Source: JBJHDF01 sp050486405 (lineage in GTDB: Bacteria > Pseudomonadota > Gammaproteobacteria > Pseudomonadales > Cellvibrionaceae). From it: a stretch of 64,000 nt of DNA. Both the position numbers and the translations under genes were made by a program. Positions 8,052 to 17,043 of this stretch are shown in pieces; within the stretch, counting starts at the first letter, position 1; the number at the start of each line of letters is the position of its first letter. The DNA lies in contig JBJHDF010000019.1 in NCBI GenBank assembly GCA_050486405.1, positions 1 to 64,000 of the forward strand, written 5' to 3'. The notes below the pieces were generated by a model that saw only the letters and a program-made list of their open reading frames with translations, did no database searches and was not told the DNA's origin.

Positions 8052-11000
8052 TCAGGATATACTTTTTCCAATACTTTCGCAATGTTGACTGGCTTGCGAA
8101 AGGCCGAGCAGCTCACGCAATGCCACGGATAATATTGCGAAATCCGCGTCGGTAGTTGCTTTTACTTCCGCCAAAACGGCCTGCCAACGACCAATCAACC
8201 CATTGAATTGTTCACTCCACACGCGAATCACTTCTTCAACATCTTCCGGCTTTTCGACCATCCGCACCAGCGACACCGACAGGGAGCGCAACTGATACTC
8301 GAGATCATCCAGATGGGCTTCCCGCGCCAGCGCCTGCCAGTGACTATCGACCCGAACGGAGGCGATACGTTCCGCAAAATCATCCAACTCCAGGTATGCC
8401 CCCAGGGTAAAATACAGGCTCGCCAATAATGATAATGGACGACCCGTTTGACGTGCGGCTTCGACAACGCTCAAGCCCGAATACAGATAACCGGGCATAG
8501 CCGACCGTGCCGCCAGGGACTCTGGCAACGCCGCCTGTTTTAGTTTTTCCCGATGTGCATGCCATCGGTCAAGCGCGTCGCCGCGCAACAACTCACCCAG
8601 TTGCTCGTTGATTTTCCGCACGGGCTCGGCAAACGTTTCCACTTCGACACGAGGATCCAGATTGACCCTGCGATTGCGCAAAAACCAGCGCGTGGCGCGT
8701 CTGACCCGACGAACCGCTGCGGACAGCAATTCCAATTGCAGCTGCGCGGGAATCCGGTAATCCAGAGATTCAATGACCTGCCAGTAGTCCTCGATCCGAT
8801 AGATGTCCCGTGCGGCAATATAGGCCCTCGCCACCTCCAGCGGCCCCGCACCGGTGGATTCCATCAGGCGCTGGGCAAAGGTGATGCCCATATTGTCCAC
8901 CATATCGTTGGCTACCTGAGTGGCGACGATTTCACCGCGCAGGCGATGACCGAGGATCTGTTTGCGGTATTTCTTGCGCAACTTCTCGGGAAACGCCAGT
9001 TCGGCAAAACGCGCCACATAGCTGTTCTGCCCCAACCCGGCTTTGGCCAGATCTTCCTTGAGCACTCCCTTGGCGTAGGAGAGCAACACCGCCAGCTCCG
9101 GGCGGGTCAGCCCCATGCCCCGGGACAATCGCTCCTGCAGCGCTTCATCGCCGGGAAGGAATTCCAGCTCCGGATCCAGACGCCCCTGACTGTGCAGGGT
9201 ACTGATCAGGCGCCGGTATTCCGGTGTGCGGCGCAGGGAATCCGATTGCGCTATACTGATGGCCTGAGTCTGACGATAGTTGTTGCGCAGCACCAGTTGG
9301 GCAACATTCTCGGTCATGGATTCGAGCAAGCGATTGCGCTGCTTCATGGTCATATCGCCCTGGGCGACACATTCGTTGAGCAGAATCTTGGCGTTGACTT
9401 CGTGATCCGAGCAATCGACACCACCGGCATTGTCAATAAAGTCGGTATTGCAGGCGCCACCATTGAGACAGAACTCCACCCGCCCGAGCTGGGTCATACC
9501 CAGATTCCCGCCCTCGCCAAACACCTTGCAGCGCAATTGCTTGCCGTTCACACGCAGCGTATCGTTGGTTTTATCGCCCACCGCCTCGTGGCTTTCACTG
9601 CCGGCTTTCACATAAGTGCCAATGCCGCCGTTCCAGATCAAATCCACCGGCGCCTGCAACAGGGCGTTGATCAGCTCCGCCGGGGTCAAGCGATCCTCAA
9701 CAATGTCGAAGCGCCGTTTCATGGCAGGGGTAATGACAATGGTTTTCAGGTCGCGGCTGAAGATGCCGCCACCCTCACTGAGCAACTCCTGATTGTAATC
9801 GGTCCACTGACTGCGAGGCAGCGCAAACAGCCGTCGCCGCTCGGCGAAACTTTTTTCCGGATCGGGATCCGGATCGATAAAGATATGTTGATGATTGAAG
9901 GCGGCAACGAGGCAGATATGGCGCGACAGTAACATGCCGTTGCCGAACACATCACCAGACATGTCGCCGATGCCCACTACGGTGAAATCCTCCTCCTGGA
10001 TATTGACGCCCAGTTCGCGGAAATGTCGCTGTACCGCCACCCAGGCGCCGCGCGCGGTAATGCCCATGGCCTTGTGATCGTAGCCCTGGCTACCACCGGA
10101 GGCGAAGGCGTCGCCCAGCCAGAAACCGTATTCGTCGGACAGCGCATTGGCGATATCGGAAAAGGTGGCGGTGCCCTTGTCCGCCGCCACCACCAGATAG
10201 GGGTCGTCGCCGTCAAAGCACACCACCGAGTCCGGTGGCGCCACCTCCCCCGCCACCAGGTTGTCAGTGATATCCAGCAGACCCCGGATAAAAGTCTGAT
10301 AGCACGCCATTGCTTCCTGCTGTAGCGCTTCCCGACCGCCGCCCGACGGCAGTTTCTTGCAGACAAAGCCGCCCTTGGCGCCGTTGGGTACAATCACCGC
10401 GTTCTTGACCTGCTGGGCCTTCACCAGACCCAGTACTTCGGTGCGGTAATCCTGCAGCCGGTCGGACCAGCGCAGCCCTCCCCTGGCCACGCGGCCCTGG
10501 CGCAGGTGCACACCCTCCACGCGTGGCGAATAGACAAATATCTCGTAGAGTGGCCGGGGCTCGGGAATATCGGGGATCCTCCGGGGCGCGAACTTCATGG
10601 ACAGATAGCCCCGGAAATTACCTTCGCCGTCGATGCGGAAAAAATTGGTACGCAGAGTCCCTTCCACCATGGCCAGGTAGCGGCGAATGATTCTATCTTC
10701 ATTGAGATTGGGCACCTGGTCCAGGCCCTCGATGATCTTGGCCTTCAGCCGCTCGATCCGCTCGACATCCGCCTCCCTGCCCTGGTTGAGTCGCGGATCG
10801 AAACAGGCCTTGAACAGGGCCACCAGATTACGCGTGATACTGACGTGATTGACCAGCGCGCCGGCGATGTAGCTCTCGGTAAAGTTGAACAGCGTCTGGC
10901 GCATATAGCAGGAGTAGGCGCGCAGCAGCGCAACCTCCCGCCAGTTGATGCGCGCCGCCAGCACCAGGCGGTTGAAGGCATCGCTTTCGATATCACCACG

Positions 11001-12935
11001 CCAGATGGCGGCAAAGGCGTCCTGAAACTGCTGCCGTACCGCGGACACATCCACATCGCTGGAGCGGTCGTAACTCAGTTCGAAATCATGCAGCCAGACG
11101 GGTGCCTGCCCTTCGGGCTGAAGCCGGTAGGGGTGCTCCGACATCACCCGCAGCCCCAGATGCTCCAGAATCGGAATCATGTCCGACAGCTCCAGCGGCG
11201 CTCCCCGGTGAAACACCTTAAAGCGCATGATATGGGCTTCGCTGCCCGCCGGCTGATAGAAACTCATGGCCAGATTGTGTTCCCGCAAGCCGGCAATGGA
11301 GCGGATATCGTGCACCGCATTGCGCGCCTGAAAGTGTTCGATATAGGCGGCGGGAAACGCCTCACGATAGGACTCCAGCAATTGCAGCGCCTGCTCCTCG
11401 CCGTGGGCTTCGAGCAGCGCATCCAGCAACCGGTCTTCCCAGGTGCGGGTGATCTCGACGATTTCCGCCTGCAAGCGCTGTACGTCCAGATCCGGACACG
11501 AGCCTTTGCTCAAGCGAAACACCATATGGACCCGGGCCAGAATCGACTCGGAAAACCAGGTGGTAAAATCGGATTCCTCGGCATTGATCGCTTCGCCAAT
11601 CAGGCGCTGAATGCGCTGGCGAACCTTGGTGCTGAACACATCGCGGGGCACATAGACCAGGCAATTGACAAACTTGCCAAAGGCGTCCGGCCGCATAAAC
11701 AACCGCACCGTGTAGCGCTCGTTGATGGCCGCCACACCAGTCACCGTGTGATAGAGTTCATCGCGGGTGCTCTGGAACAGCTCGTCGCGCGGAAAGGTTT
11801 CCAGTATCTGCTGCAGCGCCTTGCCGTCGTGGCTTGACGGATCCAGTCCGCTTTTTTCAAACACCCAGGCCACGTTGTCGCGAATCAACGGAATACACGA
11901 CGGGCTCATCAGGTAGACCTGCGACGTATAGAGCCCGAGCAGGCGGGCTTCACCGCGTACCCTGCCCTTGTCGTCAAAGGTCTTGACCACTATGTAGTCG
12001 GAGTAGGCCTGGCGATGCACCCGGGCGCGCACCGACGACTTGGAAAACGTCAGCACCTCCGGCGCCTGATGAAAACGCGTAACGCCGGAGCTGGCATCGT
12101 CGAGGGACTTGCAGCGGGCGTCGCCGCCGCGACGCCTGAACAACCCCAGGCGTCGCTCGGGCAGCTCACGCAGGGTGCGCTGGCCACCCTCATCGTCGAG
12201 CGCAAATTCTGTATAGCCCAGAAAAGTAAAATTGTTACTCTGCAGCCAGCGCAAAAACTCCCGACTTTCCGTGGCATTCTTCCCGCCATCACCGCAGGCG
12301 GCAATAGCGAGATTGTTCTCCAATTCTTTGCTGCGCTCCAGCATGGGCGCATGATCCGCCACCACAAATTCCACATCGCCCAATACGTCCTGCAGCGCCT
12401 CGGCCAGATCGCGCAGCGCGCCGCCGTCGGTGTGCAAACCGATTTCCAGACTGATCAGCGCCTCGCGCTTTTCGTGCTCGGCAAGCTTGTTGCCACCGGC
12501 GGCCAGGGATTGCAGCGCGCCATCCTTGTCGCGCTGCACTTTGAGCAGGGTACTCTTGATGGCGTGAATGGCGATATTGCGGCGGTTGAGTTCGATGCGC
12601 ACGGAATCCACGAGAAAGGGCATGTCACGCTGTAAAACCAGCAGCAAAGTGTGGGGACAGAGCCAACCGTCGCGCTCCAGGTCAGGGTTGAACACTTCGA
12701 TCCTGGGCGTCGGACCGGAATAGTTACCCAGAAAACGCCAGATATGCAGCAGCGCACCGAAGACATCGTCCATGGGTCGACCGGTCAGTTCCTCGAGCGG
12801 GTAGCGGTGGAAATACTCCGCCGCAAAGGCCATCAGTTTCTCTGCCTCAGCAGCGCCCAAACGCTCCCCGGCATGCTGCCGCAACTGCCGCAGCAAACCC
12901 TGCAGATCCGTTCCACCGGCGATCACTTTTTCCAC
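8052..12935 (-). CDS. gdhB: NAD-specific glutamate dehydrogenase, large (180 kDa class)
   Basis: A 1627-residue enzyme of the L_180 class that oxidises glutamate to 2-oxoglutarate and ammonium with NAD, a catabolic direction. The long N-terminal half (to about residue 700) is the regulatory ACT-like portion. The catalytic domain begins near residue 800, with GGLRWSDR and NAVIVPNGAKGGFV containing the active-site lysines, then DPDPDP and DNAGGVDCSDHEVN further on. Length matches the Pseudomonas-type enzyme. The start is GTG at 12935, preceded by CAGGAG. Upstream of the gabD-gabT block on the same strand, it would regenerate the 2-oxoglutarate used by the transaminases. Confidence 0.93.
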   Translation of the reverse strand: MEKVIAGGTDLQGLLRQLRQHAGERLGAAEAEKLMAFAAEYFHRYPLEELTGRPMDDVFGALLHIWRFLGNYSGPTPRIEVFNPDLERDGWLCPHTLLLVLQRDMPFLVDSVRIELNRRNIAIHAIKSTLLKVQRDKDGALQSLAAGGNKLAEHEKREALISLEIGLHTDGGALRDLAEALQDVLGDVEFVVADHAPMLERSKELENNLAIAACGDGGKNATESREFLRWLQSNNFTFLGYTEFALDDEGGQRTLRELPERRLGLFRRRGGDARCKSLDDASSGVTRFHQAPEVLTFSKSSVRARVHRQAYSDYIVVKTFDDKGRVRGEARLLGLYTSQVYLMSPSCIPLIRDNVAWVFEKSGLDPSSHDGKALQQILETFPRDELFQSTRDELYHTVTGVAAINERYTVRLFMRPDAFGKFVNCLVYVPRDVFSTKVRQRIQRLIGEAINAEESDFTTWFSESILARVHMVFRLSKGSCPDLDVQRLQAEIVEITRTWEDRLLDALLEAHGEEQALQLLESYREAFPAAYIEHFQARNAVHDIRSIAGLREHNLAMSFYQPAGSEAHIMRFKVFHRGAPLELSDMIPILEHLGLRVMSEHPYRLQPEGQAPVWLHDFELSYDRSSDVDVSAVRQQFQDAFAAIWRGDIESDAFNRLVLAARINWREVALLRAYSCYMRQTLFNFTESYIAGALVNHVSITRNLVALFKACFDPRLNQGREADVERIERLKAKIIEGLDQVPNLNEDRIIRRYLAMVEGTLRTNFFRIDGEGNFRGYLSMKFAPRRIPDIPEPRPLYEIFVYSPRVEGVHLRQGRVARGGLRWSDRLQDYRTEVLGLVKAQQVKNAVIVPNGAKGGFVCKKLPSGGGREALQQEAMACYQTFIRGLLDITDNLVAGEVAPPDSVVCFDGDDPYLVVAADKGTATFSDIANALSDEYGFWLGDAFASGGSQGYDHKAMGITARGAWVAVQRHFRELGVNIQEEDFTVVGIGDMSGDVFGNGMLLSRHICLVAAFNHQHIFIDPDPDPEKSFAERRRLFALPRSQWTDYNQELLSEGGGIFSRDLKTIVITPAMKRRFDIVEDRLTPAELINALLQAPVDLIWNGGIGTYVKAGSESHEAVGDKTNDTLRVNGKQLRCKVFGEGGNLGMTQLGRVEFCLNGGACNTDFIDNAGGVDCSDHEVNAKILLNECVAQGDMTMKQRNRLLESMTENVAQLVLRNNYRQTQAISIAQSDSLRRTPEYRRLISTLHSQGRLDPELEFLPGDEALQERLSRGMGLTRPELAVLLSYAKGVLKEDLAKAGLGQNSYVARFAELAFPEKLRKKYRKQILGHRLRGEIVATQVANDMVDNMGITFAQRLMESTGAGPLEVARAYIAARDIYRIEDYWQVIESLDYRIPAQLQLELLSAAVRRVRRATRWFLRNRRVNLDPRVEVETFAEPVRKINEQLGELLRGDALDRWHAHREKLKQAALPESLAARSAMPGYLYSGLSVVEAARQTGRPLSLLASLYFTLGAYLELDDFAERIASVRVDSHWQALAREAHLDDLEYQLRSLSVSLVRMVEKPEDVEEVIRVWSEQFNGLIGRWQAVLAEVKATTDADFAILSVALRELLGLSQASQHCESIGKSIS

Positions 12936-13020
12936 GACTTTTTCTCCTGTTCGCCGTATATGTCGTTAATCAAAGAGCGCGAACTTAAATTTACTTTGAT
13001 GAGAGTTTATTTCACCTTGG

Positions 13021-13207
13021 GTGCCATCGACGGAGGTTGGCGCAGTGCTTCCGGGACTCGCCGTAAACCCGGCCCCTACGCGCTCCCGGCGCTTCGGGAC
13101 ACTTCCCACATCCATGTGGGTCGTCCATGGGGGCTCGCACACCGCATCCATGCGGTGTACGGTCCCGGAAGCACTACCCCAACCTCCTTAAACATCGGCA
13201 CTTCGAA
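13021..13207. repeat. Dispersed nested inverted repeat, copy 1
   Basis: Outer arms GTGCC (13021-13025) and GGCAC (13197-13201) enclose larger arms at 13032-13057 (begins GGAGGTTGG, ends GCTTCCGGGAC) and 13162-13187 (begins GTCCCGGAAGC, ends CCAACCTCC). Between the arms sit smaller palindromes with ATCCATG-type centres: CCCACATCCATGTGGG at about 13107-13122 and ACCGCATCCATGCGGT at about 13141-13156. The same organisation, with nearly the same arm sequence and a trailing GGCACTTCGAA, recurs at 26325-26458. It does not encode protein and lies between genes in both places. Confidence 0.75.
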
Positions 13208-13253
13208 CCGGCAAAAACAGAGCGTAGTGCTTTCAGGCTTAAGGGATTGTGGG

Positions 13254-13334
13254 ACAGGGGTGTGAGACCTTCGCGCGCGGGAAGCGCGTGCAGAGCCCCC
13301 AGGGATGGGTTCACGGCGTGTCTCACACCCCTGT
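13254..13334. repeat. Second inverted-repeat element, related core
   Basis: Perfect 15-bp arms ACAGGGGTGTGAGAC (13254-13268) and GTCTCACACCCCTGT (13320-13334) flank a 51-base centre. The centre holds GCGCG-rich pairing and AGCCCCCAGGGATGGG. Read on the minus strand the centre gives GCCGTGAACCCATCCCTGG followed by GGGCTC, which resembles the CGCCGTAAACCC and GGGGGCTCGC pieces inside copy 1 of the neighbouring element. The two therefore look like members of one modular repeat family placed side by side. Confidence 0.6.
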
Positions 13335-13592
13335 ACCGCAAGCCCGTACCCATCTCCACTTACGAAGCACCCTACCCTGCCAGTTTGCAATACCCACATA
13401 CTCTCTGTCCCAGCATAGCAGCCCAGGGTTCCGTCAAACGCCAAATTCGCCGAAAATTCGCGCAATACAGTTGAAACTGGCGGAACCGGCACCATCATTC
13501 CCGGGTCTACCGGCTTCACAACAGCATCGCGAGATAACACCATCGCAAGGTTCTGCGCAAAAAACCACCAACCCGGAGAAAAAGCGACCACC

Positions 13593-14552
13593 ATGCAGGC
13601 ACATCAGCAGCTTCAGACTCTCAACCAGTGGCTCAACCAACAGATTATCGGCCAACACCACCTGATCGAACGCCTGCTTATCGCCCTGCTCGCCGACGGT
13701 CATCTGCTGGTGGAAGGCGCCCCCGGTCTGGCCAAAACCAAAGCCATCAAGACCCTGGAACAGGGCATCGAAGGCAACTTCCACCGCATTCAGTTTACGC
13801 CGGATCTGCTGCCCTCCGATGTGACCGGTACCGATATTTACCGCCCGGAAAACGGCACCTTTGAATTCCAACCCGGCCCCATCTTCCACAACCTGATTCT
13901 CGCCGACGAGATCAACCGGGCGCCGGCCAAGGTGCAGTCCGCCCTGCTCGAAGCCATGGCCGAGCGCCAGGTGAGCGTGGGCAACAAGACCTATCCCCTA
14001 CCCGGCCTGTTTATGGTCATGGCCACCCAGAATCCCATCGAACAGGAAGGCACCTATCCACTGCCGGAAGCACAACTGGACCGCTTTCTGATGCAGGTAC
14101 TGGTGGACTACCCCGGCGTCGACGCCGAGCGCGAGATTCTCAAGCTGGCCCGGGACGAAGCCGCCGCCGTGGCGCCGACGCCACCGCCCGGTATCAGTCA
14201 GGACACCCTGATTCAGGCGCGCCGGGAGGTGCTGGCCATGCACATGGCGCCCACGGTGGAGGAATACATAGTGCAATTGATCGACGCCACCCGGCGCCCC
14301 CAGCGCTATGGCACCACCCTGGCCGAGGCCCTGGAGTACGGCGCCAGCCCCCGGGGAACCATCGCCCTGGATCGCTGTGCCCGGGCCCGGGCCTGGCTGG
14401 CGGGCAAGGATTTCGTCAGCCCGGACGATGTCCAGGCGGTGATCCACGACTGCCTGCGCCACCGCCTGATCCTGAGTTTCGAAGCCGAGGCCTCGGGCCT
14501 GAACAGCCAGCGGGTCATCGACCTGCTGCTGGAACAGGTACCCGTGGCCTGA
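13593..14552 (+). CDS. MoxR family AAA+ ATPase
   Basis: A 319-residue AAA+ chaperone-like ATPase, first gene of a MoxR-DUF58-Bat operon. Walker A is EGAPGLAKT (41-49), Walker B is LILADE (101-106) followed by INRAPAK, and sensor 1 is ATQNPIEQEG. MoxR proteins are thought to remodel or insert metal into von Willebrand factor A (VWA) proteins, and the two VWA genes downstream are the natural clients. The ATG has GGAGA about 14 bases upstream, slightly long. The DUF58 gene starts 7 bp after the stop. Confidence 0.93.
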   Translation: MQAHQQLQTLNQWLNQQIIGQHHLIERLLIALLADGHLLVEGAPGLAKTKAIKTLEQGIEGNFHRIQFTPDLLPSDVTGTDIYRPENGTFEFQPGPIFHNLILADEINRAPAKVQSALLEAMAERQVSVGNKTYPLPGLFMVMATQNPIEQEGTYPLPEAQLDRFLMQVLVDYPGVDAEREILKLARDEAAAVAPTPPPGISQDTLIQARREVLAMHMAPTVEEYIVQLIDATRRPQRYGTTLAEALEYGASPRGTIALDRCARARAWLAGKDFVSPDDVQAVIHDCLRHRLILSFEAEASGLNSQRVIDLLLEQVPVA

Positions 14553-14559
14553 CACCGCC

Positions 14560-15537
14560 ATGCCGGACCAGACCCTCGCCAGCACCGGCCAGATTCCCCA
14601 GCGCCTGCAACCCAGGGGCGCCTACTGCGACCTGCCCGCGCTGCTGGGCCAGCGCCTGGCCGCGCGCGGCCTGCAACTGAGCCGTTTGCGCCCCTCGCGC
14701 AGCCTGCTTACCGGTGGCCTGCGCAGCCGGGTGCGCGGCCGGGGCATGGATTTCGAGGAAGTGCGCATCTACCAGCCCGGCGACGATATCCGCAGCATCG
14801 ACTGGCGGGTCACCGCCCGCACCCGGGTGCCCCACACCAAGGTCTACCGAGAGGAGCGGGAGCGCCCCATCTTTATGGCCGTGGACCAGCGCGCGGGCAT
14901 GTTTTTCGGCAGCCGCCAGTGTTTCAAATCGGTGTTGGCCTGCCATATCGCCGCTGTTCTCTCCTGGGCGGCGCTGGACAACGGCGACCGCCTGGGTGGC
15001 CTGGTGTTCGGCGACAGCAGCCAGCGGGACATCCGCCCCCGCCGCAGCAAGCACGCGGTGCTGGAGCTGCTGCACCGGCTGGAGGAATACAACCACCGCC
15101 TGACCGAACCCGTCCCCGCAGACCGTGCCACATCCCTGGCGGAAATACTGCGGGATATCCGCCGCATTGCCCGGCCCGGTTACTCGGTGTTTGTGGTCAG
15201 CGACTTCAGCGATTTTGACCGCGTCTGCGAGGAAGAACTGTTTCTGCTGGCCCGGCACACAGATCTGAGCCTGGTTCACGTCTGGGACCGGCTGGAACAG
15301 CAACTGGCCGGCGACACTGCCCTGGCCATCAGCGACGGACAGCGGCAACAGACCCTGGCCGCCGACCGTCCTGCCTTCCAGCGCGCCTGGCGGGAACAGT
15401 ATCAACAGCAACTGGATACGCTGGTGCAGGCCTGCCAGCGCCTGTCCCTGCCGCTGCTGTCCTACGCCACCCACGACGATCTGCACCAGCGGCTGCGCGA
15501 GCGCTTTGCCGCGCGCAAAGGGGGAGGCCGGTCGTGA
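14560..15537 (+). CDS. DUF58 domain-containing protein
   Basis: A 325-residue soluble protein of the DUF58 family that always travels with MoxR and VWA proteins. The family signature R78-SIDWRVTAR is clear at about 78-87, preceded by EVRIYQPGDDIR. The C-terminal half is a VWA-like fold. Its stop overlaps the GTG start of the next gene (GTGA), so translation is probably coupled. The function is not known beyond the operon association; a scaffold role for MoxR client recognition is an inference. Confidence 0.9.
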   Translation: MPDQTLASTGQIPQRLQPRGAYCDLPALLGQRLAARGLQLSRLRPSRSLLTGGLRSRVRGRGMDFEEVRIYQPGDDIRSIDWRVTARTRVPHTKVYREERERPIFMAVDQRAGMFFGSRQCFKSVLACHIAAVLSWAALDNGDRLGGLVFGDSSQRDIRPRRSKHAVLELLHRLEEYNHRLTEPVPADRATSLAEILRDIRRIARPGYSVFVVSDFSDFDRVCEEELFLLARHTDLSLVHVWDRLEQQLAGDTALAISDGQRQQTLAADRPAFQRAWREQYQQQLDTLVQACQRLSLPLLSYATHDDLHQRLRERFAARKGGGRS

Positions 15538-16031
15538 ACCCAATGGACCCTCTGGCACAACTGCGCGACATCCACACCCCCGAGCCGGTGGGCTGGTGGC
15601 CCCTGGCCTGGGGCTGGTGGCTGCTGATCGCCCTGCTGCTGGGCGCCGCCGCCCTGTGCCTCTGGCTGCTGTGGCGCCGCCGCCGGGCCAATCGCTACCG
15701 CCGCCAGGCCCTGCTGGAACTGGATGTGCTGGGTCGGCACTTCCGGCACCACGGTGACCGGGCCCGCTATCTGCAGGATCTCAGCGTCCTGCTGCGGCGC
15801 ACGGCCCTGAGCGCCGCCCCCCGGGAGGCCGTGGCCTCGCTGCAGGGCGAGCAGTGGCTGGCCTGGCTGGACGCCACCCTGGGGCCGCAACAGCGTGGCT
15901 TCCGCGAAGGCCCGGGCCAGTGCCTGCTGCAGGGCCCCTACCAGCGCGACCCGGAGCTGGACGCCCCGGCCCTGGAGCGCCTGATCAGCCGCTGGATTCG
16001 CGAGCACCGTGTCGGGGGTAAGCATGCTTGA
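15534..16031 (+). CDS. DUF4381 domain-containing membrane protein
   Basis: A 165-residue protein starting with GTG inside the DUF58 stop codon. One transmembrane segment at about residues 24-46 (WPLAWGWWLLIALLLGAAAL region) is followed by an Arg-rich stop-transfer stretch WRRRRAN and a soluble cytoplasmic tail. This is the DUF4381 layout found between the DUF58 and BatA genes in gammaproteobacterial clusters. Its stop overlaps the BatA ATG by 8 bases. The biochemical role is unknown. Confidence 0.85.
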   Translation: MNPMDPLAQLRDIHTPEPVGWWPLAWGWWLLIALLLGAAALCLWLLWRRRRANRYRRQALLELDVLGRHFRHHGDRARYLQDLSVLLRRTALSAAPREAVASLQGEQWLAWLDATLGPQQRGFREGPGQCLLQGPYQRDPELDAPALERLISRWIREHRVGGKHA

Positions 16032-17043
16032 ACTCCAGTGGCCCTGGCTGCTTTACCTGCTGCCCCTGCCCCTGCTGGTGCGTCTTCTGCCGGGCGGCGC
16101 CAGCGCCGATGCCGCCCTGCGGGTACCGTTTTTCCAGCGCGCCACCCGCCTGCAGGCCGCTGGTGAAGGCGGCCCCAAAACCCGCTGGCTGCCCCTGATG
16201 CTGCTCTGGCTGATCTGGTGCGCCACCCTGCTGGCGGCCAGTAACCCCCGCTGGCTGGGGGACCCCATCACCCAGGTCAGCAGCGGCCGGGATATGATGC
16301 TGGTGGTGGATGTCTCAGGCAGCATGGAAATCGAAGACATGGTACACAACGGCCAGCCCATCGACCGCCTGGAGGCCCTGAAGATTGTCGCCGCCGATTT
16401 TATCGAACGGCGCCGGGGCGATCGCCTGGGGCTGATTCTGTTCGGCGAATGGGCCTACCTCTACGCACCCCTGACCCACGACCTGGATACCGTCAACCAG
16501 TTTATGCAGGAGACGCAGATCGGCTTCGCCGGCCGGCGCACCGCCATCGGCGACGGCATTGGCCTGGGTGTCAAACGCCTGCGCGAACGCCCGGCGGAGC
16601 AGCGGGTGATGGTGCTGCTCACCGACGGCGCCAACAACGCCGGCGAACTGGACCCTATCCGCGCCGCCCGCCTGGCGGCCATGGAGGGTATCACCATCCA
16701 CACCGTGGGCTTTGGCGCCGACGAGATGATTGTCGACGGGCTCTTCGGCCCGCGCCGCATCAACCCCACCCACGATCTGGACGAAGAGGCCATGATTGCC
16801 GTGGCGGAAATGACCGGCGGCCGCTATATGCGCGCCCGCAACATGGAGGAGTTGGACGAATTCCACCGCATGGTGGACGAACTGGAGCCGGTGGAACTGC
16901 ACGAGGAAACCTTCCGCCCCATGCGCAGCCTGTTTCATTGGCCCCTGGCCCTGGCCTTTGCCCTGAGCCTGCTCTGGGCCGCCGGACACTGCCTGGGCAC
17001 CTGGCGCAACAATCGCCTGCTGGCCTTCGGAGCGACCCCCTGA
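16024..17043 (+). CDS. VWA domain-containing membrane protein, BatA-like
   Basis: A 339-residue aerotolerance-cluster VWA protein. Transmembrane segments lie near 6-22, 56-72 and 310-325, with a VWA domain between. The MIDAS metal site is intact: DVSGS at 96-100, with later LLTDGANNAG. The start is ATG 16024, with GGGGG eight bases upstream, rather than an in-frame GTG at 16009. The next gene overlaps by one base (TGATG). BatA and BatB proteins are thought to act as metal-dependent interaction modules at the inner membrane facing the periplasm. Confidence 0.9.
   Translation: MLELQWPWLLYLLPLPLLVRLLPGGASADAALRVPFFQRATRLQAAGEGGPKTRWLPLMLLWLIWCATLLAASNPRWLGDPITQVSSGRDMMLVVDVSGSMEIEDMVHNGQPIDRLEALKIVAADFIERRRGDRLGLILFGEWAYLYAPLTHDLDTVNQFMQETQIGFAGRRTAIGDGIGLGVKRLRERPAEQRVMVLLTDGANNAGELDPIRAARLAAMEGITIHTVGFGADEMIVDGLFGPRRINPTHDLDEEAMIAVAEMTGGRYMRARNMEELDEFHRMVDELEPVELHEETFRPMRSLFHWPLALAFALSLLWAAGHCLGTWRNNRLLAFGATP

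Larger units (their letters stand above)
12936..13592. other. Long divergent spacer between gdhB and moxR, filled with inverted repeats
   Basis: These 657 bases separate two divergent genes and hold no credible gene. The open frames (for example 13076-13594 minus and 13127-13474 plus) run through palindromes and have no family features. The middle is taken by two nested inverted-repeat elements described separately. The last 110 bases contain the moxR leader, with GGAGA about 14 bases before the ATG. No strong sigma70 promoter stands out on either strand. Confidence 0.6.

Noticed and set aside
13076..13594. 172-codon minus-strand ORF in the gdhB-moxR spacer
   Set aside because: It is read through the inverted repeats and has no plausible protein features.
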